From contig JAMWFC010000055.1 in assembly GCA_027475525.1 (NCBI GenBank), forward strand, positions 2,319,042-2,383,041: 64,000 nt of DNA. The letters are read 5' to 3'. Shown here piece by piece: positions 41,976 through 50,716 of this stretch. Every line of letters starts with the position of its first letter. Positions within the stretch are counted from its first letter, which is position 1. Source of the DNA: Macrolepiota albuminosa (Eukaryota > Basidiomycota > Agaricomycetes > Agaricales > Agaricaceae). The notes beneath the pieces were generated by a model. The model was not told the origin of the DNA and did no database searches. It saw only the letters and a list, made by a program, of their open reading frames with translations. Both the position numbers and the translations under genes were made by a program.

Positions 41976-43701
41976 ATGATCACACTCACGATCGACCCGA
42001 ACTCAGAAGTAGTTCCTGATTTTAATTCAAATGAGCACAGATTTACGAGAGAGGCATTTGCTCACGGAAAGGAAGGTATGACGAGCGAACGAGCAGCGGA
42101 AGCCTTGACAGGCCTATGGTCCACAGCATTAGAACAGAGGAAAGCCATCTGGGAGGCCGAGAGAGAAGAGAGGGAAGCGGCGAGGAGGCAAGACAGGCGT
42201 CAAGAGGAAGAAGACATCCCTCAGCGGGGCGCCGATGACGACACTCTGCAAACGAGGCAATCGAGAGAGCGATCGCCGGAGATTGAGGAAAGAGGTCCTA
42301 ATTTAGTCGCAGGTATGCCTGTCCCGGACGTAATTGAATACCCTCCTGCGCGCTTCGCTATCAAGAAACTGAGGGAGCGGGAGTACATCGAGCTGAGTTA
42401 TTTCACGCCCGAAGGGCGTGCAGAAGCGGCAAAGAGCGAGTCCGTTTCATCGAGTGAAGTATTCACACTGGCAAAGGAGGACGACATGCTTTCTCTGAAA
42501 CCGGTGGTAAACTTCAGAGGTGCCAAAGGGAAGGCCACTCAGGACGAAGATCTGGTTTGGGATCAATTATGCATAGCGTCCACTAACTTCCTTGAAAATA
42601 TAGTTCAAGAAGGGTGGCCGGCCAATATGATAGATGCTATGCATACCTTCTTCTTCAGACTTACCAACCACAAGTTGCGCAATGAAGGAGCTGATGGCTT
42701 GAAAGTCTTGGTTCTATACCAAGCCAGGGTGAGGAGAGAATGGCACCGACAGCTGCGAAACCCTCCCAGAGCGGGTATTTTCGACATAGGCTTGATTGAT
42801 GACCGTGTCTTGAGAACATTGAAGGACCAAGTCTACGATGCCAAGAGGAGTTCCATAATCTCTGGTGAGTGGAAACAGTTTACAGGGATTTCACAGATCT
42901 GACAAACGCATTTGCTTATCCTATTATTCTTCTTCGTGGTGTTTTGGAATGCGTTATATCTCACGATGGGTCTTCTCAATATAAATTTATCAATGCTAAA
43001 ATCTAATGCGTTACAATTTGCATATGACGCTCACTGTGTCGGCTTTATCTTACCGATGGGTTGGTCATGGTCTGTGTCGACCTGTCAATCCACGGGTTTA
43101 ACTTGGGGTGGCATTATCGCATTATCGGCGGTCCACCTCATGGCTTTAACAAAACTGGCATTATGCATATAACCAACACAAATGGTGCAAATTACATGCT
43201 CACTTGTGTCAATTGCGGTCCCGGCAACTCGCCTCCGTAAATTGGTCACATGCAGACTTAAATGCATTAAAGAGCGAGATGTCGGCCCTGACAGGGTTTA
43301 GCAAGAAGAAAAGAAAGCGCTCAGCATCTCCAGTTCGAGCAGGAGAGTCACATGCACAGAGAGCAGGAAAACAAAGAGGAGGACAAAGTGAGAGTGAGAA
43401 TTTTCGTTCCCGCGCAGGAGTACACTCAGGCACAACCGATTCGACCAACGCTGCCTGCGCGGTGTGTCTCGGTCGACACACCCACGATATCTGGCATTGC
43501 GCTGCGAGAGATTTATGGAACGGGCAGAGAGCATACGTGGCAAGAAACAAGAATGGGAGACTCATCAATCCAGAAGGAAAAGAGCTCTGCACCGACTGGC
43601 AGAAACCAAGAGGTTGCCGCATCATGTCACACGACTACAAACACGAATGTTCAGGATGCGGAAAAGCAGATCACGGAGCTCAAAGATGTGCTCTCGCATA
43701 G
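41976..43701 (+). CDS. Ngaro-2 ORF1: gag-like protein with CCHC-type tail, one 391-bp intron
   Basis: Exons 41976-42864 and 43256-43701 join (phase 1, GTGAGT donor, CATGCAG acceptor) to 444 residues. The N-terminus is followed by a highly charged Glu/Arg coiled region (about residues 45-105) and a capsid-like helical domain with WDQLCIASTNFLENI and LVLYQARVRREWHRQ. Exon 2 supplies a basic stretch (GFSKKKRKRS) and Cys/His motifs CAVCLGRHTHDIWHC and CSGCGKADHGAQRC. Such gag-like ORFs are standard in Ngaro elements. The gag tail overlaps the RT frame by about 350 nt. Confidence 0.82.
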
Positions 43702-45667
43702 CCTATTTAGATTCGCCACACCATATAAACCTGAGGCTTGGGCCAGAGAGCTACGTAATGCCAACATATGGAATCTATACCCAAACCTTGTACACGGCTT
43801 GGAGTTCGGCTTTGATGCTGGGGTGGGAGAAATTCGTCAAACCTTTACTCCGGAAAACAAAAGTTCAATACATCAATTGTCGGAACAATTTGACAGCATG
43901 GTCAACGCCGAATTTCTTAAAGGACGTTATCTTGGCCCATTTACCAGAGAACAGGTGGAACAAACAATCGGCCCCTTCCAAACCTCCCCTTTGCACATCA
44001 TCCCGAAACTTCACAAACCCGGAAAATTCCGCCTTATTCAGGACCTCTCATTCCCGCACGACAGCTCGTTGTTGGGTAATGTACAATCAATTAATAGTAC
44101 AATTGACTCAGCGCAATTTCCTTGCACATGGGGCACATTTAACAGCGTATTTCTCCTCATTGCTCGTTTACCACCAGGCTCCCAAGCTGCCATTCGTGAC
44201 GTCAAAGAAGCTTATAGGACCATCCCCATCCAACCATCACAGTGGCCAGGGTTGGTTGTCAAGCTCAGAGACACTGATACCTTTGCCATTGACACAATGG
44301 ATTGCTTTGGGCTTGGTTCTGGGTGTGGAGTTTATGGCCTGGTTGGAGATGCAGGAGCTCAAATTATGCGGGCAAATGGACTGGGTCCAGTCTCTAAGTG
44401 GGTCGACGATCATATTTTCTTTCGTGTCAAAAAGGAGTATGTGCAAAGCTACAATGAGCTGCGAAATAGCTGGAGAAGGAATATCCTACAAGAAGGACGT
44501 CGAATCCATAAGGGAGGAAGGATATGGTACCAGGGGAAGAGAAATTACGAGGACAGGCCAGAAGAATTTGATGAAGACATGTCCACGCTCATCAGAGACT
44601 TGTCAGGCACCTCAGACAGAGCAGGAGAAGACAGCATGTATGCATACTCTATGCAGGACATCGACAACATATCGGAGAGCTTGGGGATCCCATGGGAGAA
44701 GGAGAAAGATGTCCCATTTGGAAATGTGGTGCCATACATTGGCTTTCAATGGGATCTGGAGCGTCGAGAGGTCAGCATCCCTAAAGAAAAGAGGGAGAAG
44801 TATGCACAAGCCATTGCCGACTGGGGAAAGTCAAGATCTCACAATCTGGAGGAAGCACAGAAACTGTACGGAAAGCTATTACATGCGTGCTGCATTGTGC
44901 CAAGAGGAAGAGCTTACCTCACCAAGCTGGAAGCCTTCATCGGAATATTCCATAACCGTCCTTTCTTGCCACGTACCCCACCAAAAGGTACCACAGAAGA
45001 CCTGCATTGGTGGGAGCGAATATTATCTCAGCCAGTGGCGAGACCAATTCTGGAGCCAAAGACATACCTCGACATCCAAGCTTATTCCGATGCAAGCTCT
45101 TCAACAGGCATCGGCATCACAGTGGGTCCCCAGTGGAGGGCATGGCGGCTCAAGCCAGGCTGGAATTCCGACAGCCGAGACATTGGCTGGGCAGAAGCAG
45201 CAGGATTTCTCTTGCTGGTGTCCACCGTTGCAAGAACAAGGCAAAAAGGAGACCGAGTTAAGGTCTTTGGGGATAATACAGGCATCGTGGAAGGATGGTG
45301 GACAGGAAAAAGCCGAAATAAGCAGGTCAACGAAATCTTCAAACAAGTTCATGAGACCTGTAAGCAGTTCGGCATCACAATATGCTCTAGATACATACCG
45401 AGCCAGTATAATCCAGCCGACGGCCCATCCAGGGGACACTACCCTCCAGAAAGCCTGCTACTCCCAACCGTTCCAATTCCAGAACAATTGGAAAAGTACG
45501 TCGTCAACTTTAACGAGCCCATGTCAGACAGCGAGAGGAGAAGTCGACAAGAGCGGAAATTTGATGTTGAGCAAAGCAAGAGAACAAATAAAACCACACG
45601 AATGTCTGAGAGTGAGGTCAGGGAACAACAAAGTGACGAATGGTGGGCGTACTCCAAATTCTGGTGA
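43352..45667 (+). CDS. Ngaro-2 ORF2: reverse transcriptase-RNase H
   Basis: 771 residues from ATG 43352, overlapping gag in another frame, so the true start may lie further in. The RT has SPLHIIPKLHKPGKFRLIQDLS, DVKEAYRTIPI (Asp about 283) and KWVDDHIFF, a VDD active site (about 351-353). RNase H has AYSDASSSTGIGI (Asp about 580), VFGDNTGIVEGWW (Asp about 641) and YNPADGPSRG. It copies the element RNA. No stop codons. The last 104 nt overlap the recombinase. Confidence 0.92.
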   Translation: MHREQENKEEDKVRVRIFVPAQEYTQAQPIRPTLPARCVSVDTPTISGIALREIYGTGREHTWQETRMGDSSIQKEKSSAPTGRNQEVAASCHTTTNTNVQDAEKQITELKDVLSHSLFRFATPYKPEAWARELRNANIWNLYPNLVHGLEFGFDAGVGEIRQTFTPENKSSIHQLSEQFDSMVNAEFLKGRYLGPFTREQVEQTIGPFQTSPLHIIPKLHKPGKFRLIQDLSFPHDSSLLGNVQSINSTIDSAQFPCTWGTFNSVFLLIARLPPGSQAAIRDVKEAYRTIPIQPSQWPGLVVKLRDTDTFAIDTMDCFGLGSGCGVYGLVGDAGAQIMRANGLGPVSKWVDDHIFFRVKKEYVQSYNELRNSWRRNILQEGRRIHKGGRIWYQGKRNYEDRPEEFDEDMSTLIRDLSGTSDRAGEDSMYAYSMQDIDNISESLGIPWEKEKDVPFGNVVPYIGFQWDLERREVSIPKEKREKYAQAIADWGKSRSHNLEEAQKLYGKLLHACCIVPRGRAYLTKLEAFIGIFHNRPFLPRTPPKGTTEDLHWWERILSQPVARPILEPKTYLDIQAYSDASSSTGIGITVGPQWRAWRLKPGWNSDSRDIGWAEAAGFLLLVSTVARTRQKGDRVKVFGDNTGIVEGWWTGKSRNKQVNEIFKQVHETCKQFGITICSRYIPSQYNPADGPSRGHYPPESLLLPTVPIPEQLEKYVVNFNEPMSDSERRSRQERKFDVEQSKRTNKTTRMSESEVREQQSDEWWAYSKFW

Positions 45668-46880
45668 AAGCAAGCTGGACGAAGTAGCAGGAAAGGAAGT
45701 TAGCAGCGACAAGGTTAAGCGTAAACCAATGCCTTACCAAAGAGGTTTGAAGCCGGCACCATCGTCATTGAGACCTCATGTCATAGCGAGAGAAAGGCTA
45801 AGACTGTGGATTCCAGAGGACAGTCACAGGATCAGAGGTGTCGGAAATCAACACAGTCTTTCGGATGAGGACGTGAAGAGAGTTTTTGAGGTGATGAATG
45901 AAGCATGGGCCGAATCGACAAAAGAAACTTATGGTACAGGATTGCTATTGTTCCATGTCTTTTGCGATTATCGAAAAGTGCCCGAGAAGATGCGCGCCCC
46001 AGTGACACAAGACGTGTTGGAGGCCTTCGTAGCTGCATTAGCTGGCTCATATTCCAAATCTGCCATCGAAAACTTCTTAGCTGGGATCAGAGCTTGGCAC
46101 CTACTTCACAGCGCGAAGTGGGACTTTGATGGAGCAAGAGTACAAACATTACTAAAGGCGGCCGACAGAATTGCTCCAACCTCTTCCAAAAGAAAGAAAA
46201 GGCGTCCATGCACCCCAGCGTTTCTACAACAGATGCATGAAACCCTGGGAATAAATTCGTCGAAGCCAGACCCGCTGAACATAGCAGTGTTTGCATGTGC
46301 TACAACATGTTTCTACTCAGCTGCCAGGTTAGGCGAGTTCACCGTCCAGACACTATCCTCATTCGATCCGCAAATACACGTCAAACCTAGCAATGTATCA
46401 CAGTCGACGGATCGATCAGGACTACATACCACGACGTTCTTCCTTCCCAGAACCAAAACTGCAGTACACGGAGAGTCAGTGTCTTGGGCTACTCAGAGCG
46501 ACTCATCAGACCCCAGGAAAGCACTGGAAGTACACTTCCAAGTGAACAACCCTCCAAGTGACGGTCCCTTGTTTGCATACAGGGACAAGAAAGGGAAGTC
46601 GACGCCGTTAACAAAAAAGAAATTCCTAGGAGTACTTTCAAAAGCAGCGAAAGAGGCCAACTTAGAGCCTTTGCAAGGCCACGGAATCCGAATCGGGGCC
46701 ACACTGGAATACTTGTTAAGAGGAGTTCCGTTCGAAGCCATGAAGGCTATGGGCCGTTGGTCCAGCGACGCATTTTATGGCTATCTTTCAAAGCATGAAC
46801 AAATTCTAGCACCGTATTTACAAGCAATCCCATCTCTGCACGAGTCAATTCTAAGACTCACTCTCGCGTTTAGGAAGTAG
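45564..46880 (+). CDS. Ngaro-2 ORF3: tyrosine recombinase
   Basis: The first sensible ATG is 45564 (438 residues), overlapping the RT end. The core-binding segment is WAESTKETYGTGLLLFHVFC. Catalytic residues: R255 in AARLGEF, H373-x-x-R376 in GHGIRIG, W399 in GRWSS and Tyr407 (or 405) in FYGYLSKH. The same frame remains open far upstream across RT, but that part has no recombinase features. It joins the circular cDNA into the genome without duplicating the target, as seen here. Intact. Confidence 0.92.
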   Translation: MLSKAREQIKPHECLRVRSGNNKVTNGGRTPNSGESKLDEVAGKEVSSDKVKRKPMPYQRGLKPAPSSLRPHVIARERLRLWIPEDSHRIRGVGNQHSLSDEDVKRVFEVMNEAWAESTKETYGTGLLLFHVFCDYRKVPEKMRAPVTQDVLEAFVAALAGSYSKSAIENFLAGIRAWHLLHSAKWDFDGARVQTLLKAADRIAPTSSKRKKRRPCTPAFLQQMHETLGINSSKPDPLNIAVFACATTCFYSAARLGEFTVQTLSSFDPQIHVKPSNVSQSTDRSGLHTTTFFLPRTKTAVHGESVSWATQSDSSDPRKALEVHFQVNNPPSDGPLFAYRDKKGKSTPLTKKKFLGVLSKAAKEANLEPLQGHGIRIGATLEYLLRGVPFEAMKAMGRWSSDAFYGYLSKHEQILAPYLQAIPSLHESILRLTLAFRK

Positions 46881-46995
46881 CAGGGCAGTTGGGGTGAGTG
46901 CATTCATTCAGACCTTAACTCAAGGAGACACACTAGTTTCAAGTGGGGTCGCGTAAGCTACCTGCGCGATGCGTCGTTGTCTCCTAGGGGAAATG

Positions 46996-47189
46996 GGGAA
47001 TCGCGGCTAACTAACTTGTTCCGTCAGATTCTTTGTCCGGTAAAACTTGTTCGTCGCGAGGGTTCGGAGTAACCCGTAGTGGGTCTCGCCCATTTCACTC
47101 TGTAAATAATGTACAAGTTATAGCATTGTTATAATAAGGTAAAACAAAATCTAAGCAGTCCGGTTCACACAAGCGAGGAAGTCAAAGAG
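46996..47189 (+). repeat. Ngaro-2 repeat B1
   Basis: 194 bp from GGGAATCGCGGCTAACTAAC to GAAGTCAAAGAG. It recurs at 47704-47897 with no length difference. Confidence 0.93.
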
Positions 47190-47427
47190 GGCTGGCCTGA
47201 CAGTCACGAGGCACGAGAGAGAGGCAGGGCGTGGTCTTTGAGTGAGGTGGCTGTGTTAGCGATGTAATAAATTTTCTTCTCAACAGCCACCCACCATTAG
47301 GCTTCATCGCACCCTAGCTCGCGTACTGCCTGAGCAGAAGGTAATAAATTTTCTTCTCAACAGCCACCCACCATTAGGCTTCATCGCACCCTAGCTCGCG
47401 TACTGCCTGAGCAGAAGTAAAATTTTC
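47190..47427 (+). repeat. Ngaro-2 repeat A2 including a 77-bp tandem duplication (47264-47417)
   Basis: Copies 47264-47340 and 47341-47417 are identical. Without one of them A2 equals A1 (161 bp). Confidence 0.9.
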
Positions 47428-47703
47428 CCGCCCACCCGCCCAGAACGTTGAAGTCGGAATTCCTAAGCGCTGAGTCAGAAACTCGTTAGACACCGAGACG
47501 CTGGAAAGTGCAGGCTCATACGCCAGGTACAGCGCCTACCACCCCACCTCCTCCGCTAGTTAGACACTTCATCCTCGCACATTAACGCATTCAAACCCAT
47601 ACAAGTCCGCGCCATAAGGTTCCCCGCGACTGAAATTTAAGTTGGCGATTAAATTCTGATGAGACAAAAGTTGTTAGCTCGGATGTTCCCTCCCAACCCA
47701 CCC
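47428..47703 (+). other. Ngaro-2 spacer between A2 and B2
   Basis: 276 bp of unique sequence between the two terminal repeats, C/T-rich at both ends. No coding potential seen. Confidence 0.5.
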
Positions 47704-47897
47704 GGGAATCGCGGCTAACTAACTTGTTCCGTCAGATTCTTTGTCCGGTAAAACTTGTTCGTCGCGAGGGTTCGGAGTAACCCGTAGTGGGTCTCGCCCA
47801 TTTCACTCTGTAAATAATGTACAAGTTATAGCATTGTTATAATAAGGTAAAACAAAATCTAAGCAGTCCGGTTCACACAAGCGAGGAAGTCAAAGAG
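47704..47897 (+). repeat. Ngaro-2 repeat B2 (right end)
   Basis: 194 bp, identical in extent to B1. The kinase codon CCA begins at 47898. Confidence 0.93.
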
Positions 47898-47978
47898 CCA
47901 AAAATTATGACAACTTATGATCGAGATTGTAGAGTGTTTATCCGTGATATCTATGGGAAGGCCTATACGTTTTTATGA

Positions 47979-49373
47979 TTGGCCAATGACATGGATAGGA
48001 ATTATGTTCCTTGACGAGAGGGAGTTTTGAGTTTAAATTGTTTCGAGTTAGTTTTGGAAGTGGCAATGTCACGTTGATCTTCCATCCAGTTATCGACTTA
48101 TCTATTTATCAGTCGAGCATATGTCACCCATTGTGTTTAGGACAAGGCAGGTGTATTCTTGTTTTTTTTTTGCAAGTATCACCAATTATAGAACGAATCC
48201 ATAGGTTGGTTCTGTGTGTCCACATTCTTGTTCCATTGTCCACATACGTATCCAAGTCAACATTAAGCATTTGTGACTTCAAAACAACAGTTGAACTCTA
48301 CAGAGCTGAATCTCAATTGCGAGTGGCCTTCTCGAAAGTTTAGTACTTCCACTAAAGTGATCTCACTGGGTGCTCACTACCACCAGTGAACTCGAGCTTC
48401 GAAGAAGTTGAAGATGCTACCAAACTTGACACTTGAAGTTGAAAATCAGATTTGTGAGTGTGCATGCATCATCCGAAATAATCCCCACGCGTTATTTGTC
48501 GTTTCAAGCATTTCGAAAGGGTCACTTACGAAAGCCTTGATTACCTCCACCTCGCTCCATTTCTTGTACGTCTAAGCATCATGAGTGGATTTTGCCAGCA
48601 ATCAAAGAATTTCTCGTCAATGCATGCTGTATACCTATAAGTCAATATGAGCGTGGGCCAATTCGCGTGTCATGGCTTTAACTGCGATCGGCAACCTTGA
48701 TGATGATTTTATGTTGAAAAATGAGTTCTTTGTTCCCTCGGCATAGATGTGCCATAATATCGATGACGAGATACTTCGAATTTGATAATTAGGCGTAGGT
48801 TGGTGTCGGAGTCTTTTGTCTATTTTTGCAACACCTTTGGTGATGTACATTTCCGGTGGGTCATCTTTCTTCTATGTGACTTTCGGCGCAAACGCACCCA
48901 AAGTTTTTGTTGATCCCACCGCAGAATTGTTGCTAAGGTTACAGTGTGATGGAATTCAACTGAGAAAACTGACAAGAGATCTATACTAGGCAGATGGCAC
49001 ACAGCCGCATCCAACGCGGAGGTCACGATCTTCACGTTTCATCCCGTTAACATCAATTATCTCGTTATGTAACAGCATTGAGAAGGGCTAAGTATACGTA
49101 ACATTCCACTACTTGGTGTATTTGATTGAGTTTCATTTCATTTGCGCTCAATGTCTTGTCAGTGTCACCCCAGACCTCAAACCTTCTATTCGCCTTCTCG
49201 CTTTTTCCATTGAAACGCGATTATGTGTATTGTGTCCACGAGATCATTGCAGGAAGCAAACCAGCTGATTTAGATGATGGGATCCGAATAATATTTTGCG
49301 TATAAATACCTCCAGTCACTCCAGTCAGAGGCTTCAGGCTGCGCACCTTTCTTCACCTACAATCACACTGACA
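47979..49373. other. Intergenic: kinase 3' flank, unassigned sequence, promoter of the secreted protein
   Basis: To about 48265 it is the outer end of the inverted-duplication arm. 48266-49290 has only short frames and nothing I recognise. TATAAATA at 49301-49308 is a good core promoter for the gene at 49374. Confidence 0.5.
49301..49308 (+). promoter_or_regulatory. TATA box of the secreted cysteine-rich protein gene
   Basis: TATAAATA, 66 bp upstream of the start codon. This fits a fungal core promoter with a short 5' UTR. Confidence 0.6.
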
Positions 49374-49695
49374 ATGGTTACCTTAGGACGTGGGTCTCTT
49401 ATCCTTTCGTTCATCCTCACCAATGCTCTCCTCTCCTCCGGAAGCATACTGCCTCTCGCAGAACGCTCGGAGGGAGCGACTTCGAAGATCTCGCTTCCTC
49501 CATCGACAATGCTGACATGTCCCGGAGGTACCTATGGATGCGAGAATGGTAAGTATCACTTTTAGGAGCTCAAAGTGGCACGAAGTTCGATCACGACTCG
49601 GGCCAACAGGTTTATGGTGCTGCTACGACAACTATTACTGTGGCGTTTGGAATAATCAGCCCGGATGCTGCCCCCTTGGCCAAGTTTGCCAGTAA
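49374..49695 (+). CDS. Small secreted cysteine-rich protein
   Basis: Exons 49374-49548 and 49610-49695 join to 86 residues across a 61-bp GT-AG intron. The N-terminus MVTLGRGSLILSFILTNAL is a typical signal peptide, probably cleaved after SSGS or nearby. The mature part is short, with eight cysteines, all in the last 39 residues: CPGG, GC, WCC, YYC, PGCC and VCQ. The paired CC motifs recall granulin-like or small effector-type folds, but the spacing is not diagnostic. Similar proteins in mushrooms are fruiting-body or host-interaction secreted proteins of unknown role. A TATA box lies 66 bp upstream. Confidence 0.78.
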
Positions 49696-49727
49696 AGATC
49701 ATCAAGTTTCTCCAGTGGCGTTGTGAG

Positions 49728-49881
49728 TCCTCTTGCTCTTTACTAGGACAGTGTGATCACTGACCACTACTCCCCAGCTGCTGGTGACAAGCTGCTTGTT
49801 ACTCTCCTCTTGCTCTTTACTAGGACAGTGTGATCACTGACCACTACTCCCCAGCTGCTGGTGACAAGCTGCTTGTTACTC
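49728..49881. repeat. 77-bp tandem duplication in the 3' flank (probable artefact)
   Basis: Copies 49728-49804 and 49805-49881 are identical (TCCTCTTGCTCTTTACTAGG start). It lies just after the secreted-protein stop. Confidence 0.9.
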
Positions 49882-50716
49882 TACAGGCATATGACGGACT
49901 GAATTTTTTTTTGGCGTCTGAATAGAACTTTGAATTTCTACTTTGAAATTGATCTTGATGTTTTGTGTCAACCAGTGAGATTTGTACGACTTGGGGACGT
50001 TTTATAGAACTCAGTCAATAGAAAATCCAGTAAAAATCTAGTTTTTGTTTCTGCCAGGATGAAGAAGCGAATGAACATTGATCTATGAGGCTTGTTTGAG
50101 AGCATCGCGACAAACCAGTGCTGTACATGATGTCAACTGGATCACAATTTGACTGCTTTGAATGTGTAGTTCAATGCACCTGGCTTCCATCCTTTGGGGG
50201 GATTCGATGAATGTTCGATTTCCCGCGGCAGGAAGACGCGCCCCAACCCTCGAAAGGAACCAGATCGAATCTTTCGTGGGTCCAACATGGGCGCGCTATC
50301 TTGCCGATGTTTCTGTGCTAACTTGATGTGGCACCACGAAGTTCAATCTTTTGTGAGATGCAGAATGTAGAATTGGACCAGTGAAAAAATTCCTGTGCTT
50401 CAGTTGCCTTTGACGGCCGAACAAGTAGCACGACCAGCTAGCAGCGTAAAAGGTTGCAAATAGCTGTGGTTGCCACAAAAGATTAGCCTATATATGTTAA
50501 GGTCGGATCAACAGACACACACCAAGTTGCTAGTTTTGCTTTGTGACTGTTGTTACACGACGACTACCACCTCTTCAACATCGTCTTCTGCAGTGCAGCC
50601 CGTTGGGCTCGTTGTTCTGTTCGTCGTCGTCTACTTATTCGGAGATCGCCCGTCGCTGATCAAGATTTATTATAAAGAAATTCATTTTAGAGCCAAACAA
50701 GGGACCTGCGCCCACA
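49882..50716. other. Intergenic, nothing recognised apart from the downstream gene's leader
   Basis: 835 bp with no supportable gene. The last ~200 bp are a probable 5' UTR and promoter for the gene at 50717 (TATATATG near 50490, TATTATAAAG near 50668). Confidence 0.4.

Larger units (their letters stand above)
41756..47897 (+). mobile_element. Ngaro-2: complete Ngaro-type tyrosine-recombinase retrotransposon
   Basis: Order: A1 (41756-41916), gag (41976-43701, spliced), RT/RNase H (43352-45667), tyrosine recombinase (45564-46880), B1 (46996-47189), A2 (47190-47427), spacer, B2 (47704-47897). A1 is 161 bp; A2 is 238 bp and becomes 161 bp after removing one 77-bp copy. B1 and B2 are both 194 bp. 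B1 abuts A2 directly, the join expected from a circular intermediate. It is inserted between codons GTG and CCA of the kinase with no target duplication. All frames are open, so it may be autonomous. Confidence 0.94.
40965..47978 (+). pseudogene. APH-type kinase family protein, copy 2, interrupted by Ngaro-2
   Basis: Exons 40965-40980 and 41028-41755, then 47898-47978 after the element. The pieces add up to 825 nt, exactly as in copy 1, and read MNMV then PKIMTTYDRD across the insertion. It differs from copy 1 by few residues (for example DFEKPP for DFKKPP, GDLLPEN for GDLVPEN). All catalytic residues lie upstream of the insertion. Translation would run 26 codons into the element before a stop at about 41833, replacing the last 26 residues. 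Otherwise intact, so the insertion is the only lesion. Confidence 0.9.
40860..48265 (+). repeat. Right arm of the inverted duplication, split by Ngaro-2
   Basis: Arm sequence is 40860-41755 and 47898 to about 48265, with Ngaro-2 between. It is inverted relative to 39420-40705. Confidence 0.8.

Noticed and set aside
43464..45563. Upstream 700 codons of the 1138-codon frame as a real fusion protein with the tyrosine recombinase
   Set aside because: It lies in a different frame over a well-formed RT/RNase H gene and shows no domain. The recombinase is complete from ATG 45564.
47979..48350. 110-codon frame at 48011-48343 as a gene
   Set aside because: It reads through the outer arm of the inverted duplication, which is kinase 3' flank.
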